Shown here: positions 13,850-23,819 of the stretch, one piece after another
Layout of the letters: every line of letters begins with the position of its first letter
Numbering within the stretch: the first letter of the stretch is position 1
Origin: Pycnopodia helianthoides
Taxonomy: Eukaryota; Echinodermata; Asteroidea; Forcipulatida; Asteriidae
Direction of reading: 5' to 3'
Assembly (NCBI GenBank): GCA_032158295.1
Contig: CM063262.1
Location: forward strand, 1,769,394 to 1,833,393
Length of the DNA stretch: 64,000 nt
The notes under the pieces: generated by a model
Told to the model about the DNA's origin: nothing
The model's database searches: none
What the model saw: the letters and a program-made list of their open reading frames with translations, nothing else
Program-made: the position numbers and the translations under genes

Positions 13850-15065
13850 AAGATGGCGAGTATTTTCTCACAAGTAGAAAAGCTTTGCCTGGTGTCTAAA
13901 TGTTAACGTTAGCATCTCAAGAGTTAGGGTATCATGTTAAAGGTTGTTTGCAAGTCATATTTTGTACAAATACAATATGTATACCACTGAGATGCTCAGA
14001 AAACAAGATTATGTAAGTTTACCTTACCCTATTCCTTGTTCAAAAGATCTGTTAAAAGCCCCTTATGGTGTTGGAGTGAAACATATCTAAAGTTTGCCGG
14101 TAATTAGATGACGTTATCTAGATAGTTCAGAGAAAGGGAATTTAATTGCCATAGGTTAGGGAGTAATTTTAACATTTACGTCTCCGTAGATTAATAAATG
14201 TGAAGACATAGCCCGCAAACGATGAAATGTTTTTTAGTTATTTTAAAAAATTGCTCCAGTGGCGATTTGTATGAGACTCGTTTCGCAGAAGTTGAGTTTG
14301 TTTACTTGAGGGGTGGGGTGGGGTGGGGTGGGGTGGTGGTGGGTGGTTGGTTGAGTGGTGGTGGTGGGGGGGGGGGTGGGGGGTGGGGGAGGTTGCTTCA
14401 GTATCTCCTAATCTAAGATTGATCTGTATGTGACACACTCCCCTATATACGTTGCCCTGCTCTGGGGACAGCCAATCGCGGTCAATGGTGCTTTTTGCGT
14501 TATTTGTGAATCCGTATCAATATCAACGACCAGGGATAGCGTTTTTTAACAACATCATGTATTTGCAATCAAGATCAACGGAACATCTCATCCCCCCTCA
14601 ACATGCTGACTACATCTACACCGGGTACCCGATTCAACGAGCGGAAATTACCCTTTTTTCCTTGCTGTTAGTTCGATTCGGCCACTCGGGCGGGCCCTGT
14701 CGTTGTTTTTTTTTTTTGCATTTTGTATCCGATTCGGTTACATCGTATAAAGACCACTTCATCATCCTCTTGGGAATCCGAGGCCTGTAGTCTCCAATTC
14801 CAGACGTATACACCGGGGCTTGATAGCCAGCCGGCTTCGTGTTACATTGTAATGGGGCTGAGAGGCTCATGCAGTTAGCTGTCAAACTCGGGTCTCGGAA
14901 CGGGATTTGCATTCAACGATTAGCTTTTCAGATCGAGTTTATTCGTATAATTAGACAGTCACGTTAAATTAATTTGAGAGGCCTTGGTCCGGCTGGCAAG
15001 TGAACAAATACCCTTGTGAGGATTTGTCGTCAACAAACGGAGTTCGAATGTGTTTTTAAAAACGT
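13850..15065. other. Non-coding apart from a G-rich tract
   Basis: Short frames on both strands, none with recognisable motifs. The G-rich tract is listed separately. Confidence 0.45.
14308..14396 (+). repeat. G-rich GGGGT/GGT repeat, possible G-quadruplex
   Basis: Several GGGGT units, then GGTGGT, then a run of G. Many closely spaced G-tracts of three or more lie on the + strand. Confidence 0.9.
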
Positions 15066-15400
15066 CATTAAAGTGTTACAGGCAGTGGATACTTTTGGTA
15101 ATCACTCAAGAAATACATTACCATAGAAACTTACTTGGTAAGGAGCACCTGAGAGCTGCTGCTAGTATAAAACATTGTGAGCAACGACTCCCTCTGAAGT
15201 AATGTAGTTTTTTAGAATGAGGTAGTTTCTCACTAGTATATGAATCTGAGAAAAGCTTCAGGCATGATGAAGCCTTTCTCAGGCACTTAAAAGCACACAA
15301 TTTTATGCAACAAACTTTGATTATTAATTGGGCCCAAATTTTCACAGGTCTGTTATTTTATGCATATGTTGGGAATACCATTCTATGTCTACCACTTGCG
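15066..15400 (-). repeat. Family D TTAA element (copy, minus orientation)
   Basis: Starts TTAAAGTGTTACAGGCAGTG and continues TTACTTGGTAAGGAGC, then ATAAAACATTGTGAGCAACG, then ATTTTCACAGGTCTGTTATT near the end. This is the reverse complement order of the copy at 16743-17158. The right end is degraded. Confidence 0.75.
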
Positions 15401-16605
15401 ACTGGTATCCCGCTTATTTTTAATTAGCAGAAAAATTGTTAACCCTCGGAGCAGCGGGCCCTTCTGTAAAACGCGGTGGATCCAGGTGGAGAATTTTTTC
15501 ACCACCCAGTTTTTTAGGTCAATGACCCCCTCCTGCAAGCCCAAAGCAATTTTAATCTCCACAGGGCTTTTGTCTGGGCCAGCAGTGTGTGTTATTTACG
15601 ACCTGTTTTAGCTCTGGGCGGCACAGGGTTGACACAAAGAGATAATGGCACAAGGAGTTGGCTCACTGAGATATCAAGTTACAATTCCCAAGGGCATAGC
15701 TGTCCCTTGGGACTGCTGTCGTTCAATAATTCTTACTCGGCAGTGGTTATAGCCTGGCCAATGGGAGGCATGTGGTGTATGCGAGGGGTGTCGAATACAA
15801 AAAATCGTGGCTTTTTTGGCCCATTGAAAAAAAAATTATGACCATATTTGGGAGAATTTTTTCACCACGTTGCTTCTCCGAGGCTTGGAGTTCTATGAAG
15901 TTGAGCCTTGATGTTACCGCACCCTTTTAGTTTGTGAAGTTTAGTCGGTGTTGGCTGTGGAATATTCTGACGTAACGCTAGATAGTCATAATGGTCAACC
16001 ACATTGGAATTCATCCGTAGCGATTGGATAACGACATGCAACTCTTCTCGATGTGGAGAGACGGCAACGGCATCATCTACCCTTGGATTGACTTAACAAG
16101 ATTCTCACAACCCTACACTGAGCTCCCATCACTGCATATTACATGAACCTCTCCTCCCCCCATGCATTTTCATGACAGAGCTCGTCACCTCTAGACGACA
16201 GCCGGATTCGGCGCAGTCTGTCAAACTCGACACGATGCAAGCGCTCGCTAGGGGTGCCTCTAGGGTGCGTATCGCACCCCATATACTCCTCCCGGTCAAT
16301 TTCTGCTTTGTGCCCGGCCCCGTGAACTGCTTTCTCACACCCCCAGACAGCTGACAAATCATGGCGCAAACTTTGCTTCTTCGGAGAAAAAGCAGGCCCG
16401 ATGTCAAATATTCAAAAAGGGCATGACGTTTTGCCTCCCAAGTTACCCCTACAAATGTTTTACAAGTCAAATTTAGTTTTTATTTTGTAGAAAAGTGAAA
16501 GCAGTCACAGAATGTCTCTATGTTATGATTCATGTGCACGGCTTAAAGTGGAATTTTAATGGTTGCAATGTATTCATTGAAAACAGCAGGCTGTAGTAAT
16601 TATAT

Positions 16606-16664
16606 TTCTAGTTGGTAGAACACCCGTGTGGTATTCCAGGGGTCGCGGGATCGAGTCCAGCATC
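16606..16664 (+). pseudogene. tRNA-like fragment
   Basis: Contains TAGTTGGTAGAAC (D-arm-like) and CGGGATCGAGTCC (T-arm-like) at about tRNA spacing. The acceptor and T stems do not pair well. It may be a decayed tRNA gene or the head of a SINE; not a functional tRNA as far as I can see. Confidence 0.4.
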
Positions 16665-16742
16665 AGACGCCGATCTGTCTGTGCTCGCCACCTGTTTTTG
16701 TAGGCCAAAATACAGTCTTCCAGAAATACAGTTGATCATGCC

Positions 16743-17158
16743 TTTAAAGGCACTGGCACACCTTTGGTATAATTGTAGGCAAAGAGCCAGTACTTCTAGT
16801 CAGTTGAGTAGCTATAAAACGCCCTGACCCCTTGTATATGTCAAGACATATTTCAGTGTGCACCCAACATAATCATAAGTAACAAATCTTGAAATTGGCT
16901 GAATTGGTCATCGAAGTTGCAATAAAATAATGAAAGAAAAGACACCATGTTGTTGCTTTCAGATGCCAATAACAAAAGGCTTCGCTGAAGTCTTTATTAT
17001 TGATGAAAATTACCTTTTTCTAAAAACTACGTTACTTCAGAGGGAGTCGTTTCTCACAATGTTTTATACACCAACAGCTCTCCATTGCTCGTTACCAAGT
17101 AAGTTTTTATGCTGACAATTTTTTTGAATAATTACAAATAGTGTCCAGTGCCTTTAAA
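16743..17158 (+). repeat. Family D TTAA element (copy, plus orientation)
   Basis: TTTAAAGGCACTGGCACACC at the left and AGTGTCCAGTGCCTTTAAA at the right. The interior has CAGAGGGAGTCGTTTCTCAC and CATTGCTCGTTACCAAGTAA. Confidence 0.85.
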
Positions 17159-17865
17159 GTAACACGTACATCTCAAAGTTTCATCATACTATCGTTAGAA
17201 TCTCATTAAAGATGAAAATGATTTGAGGGGATTTTGTCACGTCTTTTTCAGCTAACGGGTTTTGTAAACTCTGAATCAATTTCTAAACAAGACTCGATAA
17301 CCCCCTAAGCCTTGTACACGTCGAAGAAACAACACTATAATTCAACAACACCCTCAGATTACTTGAGGGGCCAGCAATGCGACGCAATTGGATATATTCC
17401 TCGAGTTCTATACATACTTAATGTATCTGAGCCCGCTGAAATATTGATCGCGTTACCACATCGTGGCTTGGCCAGAAGCGCCGGTGCTCAGGGGAGCGTG
17501 ATGCTGATCGTCCCAGTGGGGGGACAGCGAGGCGCTGCACGGTGCATGACTTCTGGCAAGGTGACGGCACAAACTCACAGGTGGCCAGGGGGTGGCGGTC
17601 ATCAGACACACGGTTTCGCGTTTTCTTAGACGATGGTCATTATTCTTGTTGGCAGGTGAGAAAACTCATCAAATATGGTTCCTAATCTTGGATGTGGTGA
17701 CGACTGATGTAATGGAATTTGCAACGGAAGTAGTGCAGGTGAATTAAAGAAAAAGGCAGCTGTAACTTCTGGCTTCTGGCTTCTGGCTTCTGGCTTTGGC
17801 TTCCTCGTGTTGTAATCAGAACCACCCCATCTATCCCAACAATTCAAGACGAGCTTGTCTACCCG
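17159..17865. other. Non-coding, GC-rich patch without recognised gene
   Basis: The 17420-17610 patch is GC-rich and open on both strands, but no motif or splice-flanked exon stands out. A short tandem CTTCTGG run lies near 17769-17795. Confidence 0.4.
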
Positions 17866-17972
17866 TTGAAACCGAGGACTTTAACAAAAGGGATCCGGTG
17901 GTTTTGACACAGCGAGGACGTCCTCGCTTCGCTGTCGTGTACAAAAACCAATGGGGACGTCGCAAAAAAAAA
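17866..17972 (-). repeat. Family K repeat (copy 1)
   Basis: Holds a perfect 18-bp palindrome AGCGAGGACGTCCTCGCT at 17911-17928. The reverse complement of the region matches 30908-31022 (GAAGCGAGGACGTGCTCGCT, then TCAAAACAGCTGGACCC). Confidence 0.65.
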
Positions 17973-18094
17973 ACTAAGTATAAACAATGGGAAAACAAAG
18001 AGAAGTCCTCGATTTACGGGATTCACAGACATGTATACGAACGTGTTTATTGTGCTGCATTTAACTGTAGCCATCAGCCACGAATGTAACCCAC

Positions 18095-18235
18095 ATCGCG
18101 TACCTCAATGCAGCCCGAAACCCAACCGAATCGCTCTTAAATGAAGCCCATGAACATCGTTTACCTAATGCTAGTCCAGGCCCAAACGTAGCCCGATCCC
18201 TGTACCTAAATGTAGCCCGGTTCAAAACGTAATCA
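18095..18235 (-). repeat. Dispersed relic of the 5.6-kb minisatellite
   Basis: GTACCTAAATGTAGCCCGG and similar units (CTAATG, AACGTAGCCCGAT) are the reverse complement of the GGGCTACATTTAGGTAC unit at 5646-6498. About five degenerate units. Confidence 0.65.
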
Positions 18236-18949
18236 CATCACGTAATACGTGCACAAGCAAGTTCATCCGCAGACAGTCTAAAATCCCAATTAACTTTTTC
18301 CCCCTCGAGGGCATCGAGCGTCTTTTTCGGCGATCTGGTGCAATAAATTAAAGGAAGGGTCATATCTTGGTTATGACGCAGAAAAAATGTTTTACCCGAA
18401 AGCTTACTTGTTAAGATGTAATGGTAGCTAGTATCCTGTGAAGTTATTTACTCCGTTAATTAGAATTCAATAAAAGTATGTTGAATCGTTTTAATCTCCA
18501 AAGATTGCCTGAAGACAATTTTTGGAGATTCATATTTTCCGTGGTGTCCGTGGTTTCCGTGGGTGTCCGTGGGGGTCAATATTGTGACCGGACAGTTTTT
18601 AGACTGTGTGTCAGTTTGAGAGTGATACAAAGTCCCAGAAGTTAACGCGTGTTTTTGTTCCTAACTGTTTAGGAATGCAAACATTATTTCGCTATGCACA
18701 ACGCGTGAATGATAAATTGAATAAATCTGAAAATCAACCCTACTTTGGTCTTATGGTTTAACCTCCGTCTCGTGACGTTTCCATGGTTGAATAAATGTGG
18801 ACCCCCTGGTTCCGCACTACAGGTATTTCGATTTGTGTGACGGATGTACTTGGATAAAGACTATCAACCTAATCATGCATTGCCGTTTCCACGATACATC
18901 GTTGGCCAACCCTGAACAAAATTTTCTGTTTCGGTTATTATTATCATAT

Positions 18950-19295
18950 ATTTCTGGTCATGAACCAAGGATGCCTCATAAGTGAACGTAATCACTGTAG
19001 CTCCCAAGCCTGAGGAAACCTGTAAACAAGGGTGCTTGCTATGTGAACCAGAAACACCGAGGTTAAAACCCATACCTTGCCCACGATGAGTGTCTGGGTT
19101 CTTTTACGTGCACTACCAATCCGATGCCATGGAAACCACGGCTTAATGTCTCATCCAAAGTACAAAGCAATTATGGTGTAGTACCTTGCTTATAAGGACA
19201 CAAGTGCCACGACCGGGACTCGAACCTACACTCTGGTAAATATTAGAAACACCAGAGCTTGAGACCGGTGCTGTTAAATGCTCGATCACGACATT
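18950..19295 (-). mobile_element. tRNA-derived SINE (copy 2, minus)
   Basis: Reverse complement carries GGTTCGAGTCCCGGTCGTGG and CACTTGTGTCCTTATAAGC. The A-box region is near 19280-19295. Same body as the copy at 29598-29935, including the GCATCCTTGGTTC end. Confidence 0.8.
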
Positions 19296-19299
19296 CTGA

Positions 19300-20627
19300 A
19301 AGCTCAGTGATATTAAGCTCATGTCTGTACATACCCCCCCCCCTCCCCCGTCACCAGAGAACATTCTCCTTCTGGTTTGTCAAATTCTAGACAACAGCAC
19401 CTAAAGAACCAAATGAACTTGAAAACATGTCCGGACTCACCCTTGCCTTTTGTTGCTGTTTTTATTCAAAAGACCGCCAAATTAATGGAAAATTACACAC
19501 GGTTTGTTGTATGATAGCGTTTTTTTTATATTGAAAACCTTCCAAAAGTCAGTGCAGTCACCTTTAAAGTCAAGTTGACACTAGCTGAAAGCCACTTACA
19601 AGCCGGGCGTATAGAAACCTTACCTCCGGAGAGACCGAATGTATGAAATGTGTATGTCTTCTTTAAAATAAAGGTAAACTCCCATAAATTGAGAGAAACA
19701 TGACATCTGTGTGTGTCAAAAATGACCTAGAGAAGAGTCAAATTGACGCAGAATCCGGGTCTAAGTTCCATTGTTTTGATCAGTTTCCGGGATAAGGGTC
19801 AGACACCCTGGGGATTCGGAATATGGATCCAATTTGACCAAGGAGTTCTAAGAGTGTACTGGGAGAGATGAATCACGTAGAGGCGCAGCATATTGGGGAA
19901 AAATACAATGGAATATCCAGCAATGTGTATGCATTATAGTTGGATGTATAGTTTGAGACGTCTGGGGACATGACTGCAGGCCTGTGTTTTGATTGAAAAT
20001 ATGTACACTAATAGATTAGACCTTATAAAGAGCGATCGAATGCATGGGTGATTGTTCACAGCAGCGCGTACAAAAATACATTTTCCGTTGACGGACGTCC
20101 CCTGATCATTATTTACGGCACAAGAATCAAAACAAATACAATGTAATTGCATCAGTCGAGCTAGCGTAGTATAGAACGGGGGAGAGCCAAGGGGAAAGTA
20201 ACTTCCATCGAAATTGAATTCCGATGAAATGATTATTTCCTGCGATTTAATCGGCTTAATGGCGAGCTACTCCGTGATGAAGAACCCAGTGCAATGTATG
20301 GACGATGTTGACATTATTATATTATTTGGATTTAAAGGAGCGATGAGCAGAGTCGATATGGTCGAAAGAATAGATGGATAATTATTTTTTCCCACAGGAC
20401 TTATGTCAAAATGCTTACTCCAAAAATAAAGAGAACAATGTAAAACCAATGTTGACAATTAAAAAAAAAATGAAGTATTATTTTCATGGCAGAATCGGGT
20501 AGGACATTAGTCGAAATCGACATTTACATTTCAAAATGACATATTGTTCAAGATCTTAACATTTAATAAACATATTTCTCAATCTGTTTAACCGTTTTAA
20601 ATTCGGACGCATATTCTTTACAAAACT
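19300..20627. other. Non-coding, nothing recognised
   Basis: Short frames only; a C-run near 19337. Confidence 0.45.
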
Positions 20628-20969
20628 TAAAGGTATTGTACACTTTTGGTAACAACTCAAAATCAGTGTCCACATTTTGTGTGATTAAAAATATGCATGA
20701 ACAAACAAAGCTGTGAAAGTTTGAGCTCAATTGGTCATCCAGGTCACGAGAAAATAGTGAAAAGAGATCTTATGTGTTTTCTGTTTTTTCAAATTATCGC
20801 GCGCGATAATTACTATTGTTTTACTCGTTTCTCAGAAACGATAGCATTTTAGGCAGAAATATTTTAAGGAACCCTTTCTACCATTACTTACTTTAAATCA
20901 TGTAAGTTATGTGTGAATCTGTGAACATTGTGTTTTTCGATCTTACCAATAATGCACAGGGCCTTTAAA
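20628..20969 (+). repeat. Family A TTAA element (copy 1)
   Basis: TTAAAGGTATTGTACACTTT at the left and TGCACAGGGCCTTTAA at the right. It has a perfect 20-bp palindrome AATTATCGCGCGCGATAATT at 20792-20811 and the core GTGAAAGTTTGAGCTCAATT. Other copies: 23177-23519, 60745-61093 and 63633-63975. Confidence 0.9.
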
Positions 20970-21352
20970 GTAATAAACCATAAGGGAAAATGACTGGGTA
21001 CATTTTTCTTTGTTCAACCCCCAAACCCTTGAAAACTGGTTACCATCGTTAATGGGAGTCTTTTAATAATAATGAAACATAACTAAATAAATATAAAACA
21101 TTGTGAGTAACGACTCCCTCTGAAGGTATGTAGTTTTTGAGAAAGAGGTAATTTCTCACTAAAATATTTGAATCTGAGAATGAAACCTTTCTCAGGCATT
21201 TGAAAGCACACAATTCTATGCAACAAGGGTGGTTTTTCTTTTTCACTATTTTCTTGCAACTTCGATGACCATCTGAGCCAAAATTTTCACAGGTCTGTTA
21301 TTTTATGCATATGTTGGGATACACCAAGTGAGGATACTGGTCTTTGACAATA
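20970..21352 (-). repeat. Spacer plus family D fragment, part of the duplicated segment
   Basis: After a ~90-bp spacer comes CATTGTGAGTAACGACTCCC and then TTTTCACAGGTCTGTTATTT, a family D element in minus orientation. The part up to about 21244 recurs at 23520-23790. Confidence 0.75.
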
Positions 21353-22568
21353 CTAAAAGTATGTCTTGCCTTGAAATATTTGAGCACTTCCGCTAAAAAA
21401 AAATGTGTTTCCATTCTTAATAAGAGACTAGATACAAATCCTGCAGGTAGCCTCAATGCGTAACATTGTGAAAATCCTAATATATATAATATTTCAATAA
21501 TCTTGCCATTCTTGAAGTGGAAAATCCTAGAATCTGTGATAACGGTATGTGAAGTTGTAAGTGTATAATACTTATTACTTGACAACCTCAAGAGTATTGA
21601 CATTCCTGTTAGGTCTCCTTCTTGGGTCATGACGCAGCTAAAATTCGATTTTTCTGACATCGTTTGTGTCTGCCCACTCAAGGTTGCATCATAACCTGCG
21701 CAAGATAAACTCGAGGCCAAGGTTTGTTTTATTATTAAAATCCCCTTCCAAGAAATGTACCCTCCAATGGGGAGGAGCTATAAAATATGGAAAAAGGGGG
21801 GTCTTGTGTCCCATGGATTTCACTTAACGGGAAGGCCTACTACAAGTTTAGGTAATAATGGACAACTTTTTACCTTGCACATCGATTCAGGTAAAGGTGG
21901 GATCACAGATTGGTAAAAACGCAAAAAATGTAGAACCATAAACACTTATACTATGTGAGAGACTGTTGATATTATAAACTATTTTTAGGAAAAATTCTCC
22001 TCGAAGGTTATATGATTTTGATAATTTGTCACACAAAAACATTTGAATCTGACAAACGATTCATGCATGAAGCGTTCCATAAATTTCTGAGGTTGGTGTC
22101 CGTTCGCGAATGCTGTTGCCATAGATTCTGTTGGTACCCGCTGTCACCTCGGTAAACTTGCATGGATTCAACGTTCTTAAGAAAACACCGTGTTTTTATT
22201 TGTATTATTATATAATTTTTTTTATTCATTCAAGGTTTTGGAATGAATGATTGTTATTGAAAATGCCTGATGCGACATGGCCGTAATACATAGTCACATA
22301 ATCAGCTCCTGAGTCCATGGTTCCCAATGCCGATTTTTCATTACAAACGTTTCACATCTGAATCTGTGGTCCTAGCGCTCGTCTATTTCTGACCCCTTTT
22401 CCCAGCGTGTAGGGAAAGCATCAAATTGACATCAAAGTAACTGCATGGAAAGAATCAGGTCGCAGTGAGAACTCGATTTTGATCATTCCCGCCATTTTGT
22501 TTTTTTCCACCCTGGCATGAAATAGAAATTAATGTCACATCTGATGGAGTACAAGGTTGGTGGATATC

Positions 22569-22581
22569 GTTGCTAGGCAAC
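22569..22581. promoter_or_regulatory. RFX X-box-like palindrome
   Basis: GTTGCTAGGCAAC, an inverted repeat of GTTGC. It resembles RFX-type X-boxes (GTNRCC, short spacer, RGYAAC). Motif only; no gene start is identified nearby. Confidence 0.3.
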
Positions 22582-22733
22582 GGGAGTAAACCATTGATTG
22601 GTAAACCCATGGGGTTACGTAGCGTGTGATGGCGGTGTGGGCGACTGCACATCAACGGCAAAATGTGGAATTAAAATGTAAAAAAAAGGCAACCGAGACG
22701 CTGATAAGATACAATCATGGAGGAAGCGTCTTG

Positions 22734-22747
22734 GTTGCCCCGGCAAC
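22734..22747. promoter_or_regulatory. RFX X-box-like palindrome
   Basis: GTTGCCCCGGCAAC, two perfect half-sites with a 2-bp spacer, 165 bases from the previous site. Confidence 0.35.
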
Positions 22748-22843
22748 GCTGCTGAAGAATTCTGTCTGCTTGAAAAACCGTACGTCAACATTAAAGCAAA
22801 AATATGTCAACATAATTATCCAGTCCTCCTCCCGCCATGTTAG

Positions 22844-23065
22844 TCCGGCGTGGAGTATCCTCTGAGCGTGGAAATGTTTTCTGATGATGCGATCGTCAAG
22901 GTAAATTTGGTCGTGTTTGTCCCTGGCGTGAGTGTTGGTTTTATCACCGAAGGCTGGTTAGCAGTCACGTTGCCAACAGGCACGATATCGATTTCCCGCC
23001 ATTCTCAGAGAGGCAATTGTCGTCTGCTACGGCTTCAGACAGTTCGAAGTCTTACACAGCAGTGA
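22844..23065 (+). CDS. Doubtful exon-like ORF, not recognised
   Basis: From a possible acceptor (cgccatgttag) the frame stays open to a stop at 23063-23065. It has an alternating hydrophobic stretch (V-K-V-N-L-V-V-F-V-P-G-V) and then G-W-L-A-V-T-L-P-T-G. An internal donor-like AAG|gtaaat lies near 22900. The opposite strand is also open over about 55 codons here, which weakens the case. I do not recognise the product. Confidence 0.2.
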   Translation, partial: SGVEYPLSVEMFSDDAIVKVNLVVFVPGVSVGFITEGWLAVTLPTGTISISRHSQRGNCRLLRLQTVRSLTQQ

Positions 23066-23176
23066 ACTGAACACGTGTACCCGCTCAATTCGCCAGTTTG
23101 CATTAAAGAAAATAACAAAGTCTGGTAATACACTGGCTCTGTTTCAAGTAAAACGCTCGAGTTTAAATTCCTCCCT

Positions 23177-23519
23177 ATAAGGTTTTGTACACTTTTGGTA
23201 ACAGCTCAAAATCAGTGTCCACATTTTGTGTGCATAAACGTATGCATGAACAAACAAACCTGTGAAAGTTTGAGCTCAATTGGTCATCGAGGTCACGAGA
23301 AAATAGTGAAAAGAGATCTTATGTGTTTTCTGTTTTATCAAATTATCGCGCGCGATAATTACTATTGTTTTACTCGTTTCTCAGAAACGATAGCATTTTA
23401 GGCAGAAATATTTTAAGGAACCCTTTCTACCATTACTTTCTTTAAATCATGTAAGTTATGTGTGAATCTGTGAACATTTTGTTTTTCGATCTTACCAATA
23501 GTGTACAGGGCCTTTAAAG
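23177..23519 (+). repeat. Family A TTAA element (copy 2)
   Basis: Nearly identical to 20628-20969, including the CGCGCG-centred palindrome and the right end GTGTACAGGGCCTTTAA. The left end is slightly altered (ATAAGGTTTTGTACAC). Confidence 0.9.
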
Positions 23520-23819
23520 TAATAAACCATAAGGGAAAATGACTGGGTACATTTTTCTTTGTTCAACCCCCAAACCCTTGAAAACTGGTTACCATCGTCA
23601 ATGGGAGTCTTTTAATAATAATAAAACATAACTAAATAAATATAAAACATTGTGAGTAACGACTCCCTCTGAAGGTATGTAGTTTTTGAGAAAGAGGTAA
23701 TTTCTCACTAAAATATTTGAATCTGAGAATGAAACAGGCATTTGAAAGCACACAATTCTATGCAACAAGGGTGTTTTTTCTTTTTCACTATCTTACCAAT
23801 AGTGTACAGGGCCTTTAAG
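23520..23819 (-). repeat. Second copy of the 20.97-21.24 kb spacer and D fragment, with an A end
   Basis: Matches 20970-21244 almost base for base, with a deletion of about 7 bases at the GAAAC/CAGGCATTTG junction. It then runs directly into CTTACCAATAGTGTACAGGG CCTTTAAG, an extra right end of family A. Confidence 0.85.

Larger units (their letters stand above)
21353..22843. other. Non-coding; X-box-like sites only
   Basis: A 140-codon minus-strand frame (21298-21720) overlaps the D element end and shows no motif. Two GTTGCC..GGCAAC-type sites are listed separately. Confidence 0.45.

Noticed and set aside
16129..16470. 113-codon minus-strand ORF
   Set aside because: No motif, both strands open, next to repeats.
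16612..16827. 71-codon + strand ORF reading V-A-G-S-S-P-A
   Set aside because: That string is what a tRNA-like T-arm gives when translated; the ORF covers the tRNA-like fragment and a D element end.
17418..17609. GC-rich patch as a possible exon
   Set aside because: Open on both strands but no splice signals in phase and no recognisable residues.
21298..21720. 140-codon minus-strand ORF
   Set aside because: Partly inside a family D element, no motif, no splice or start context that favours it.
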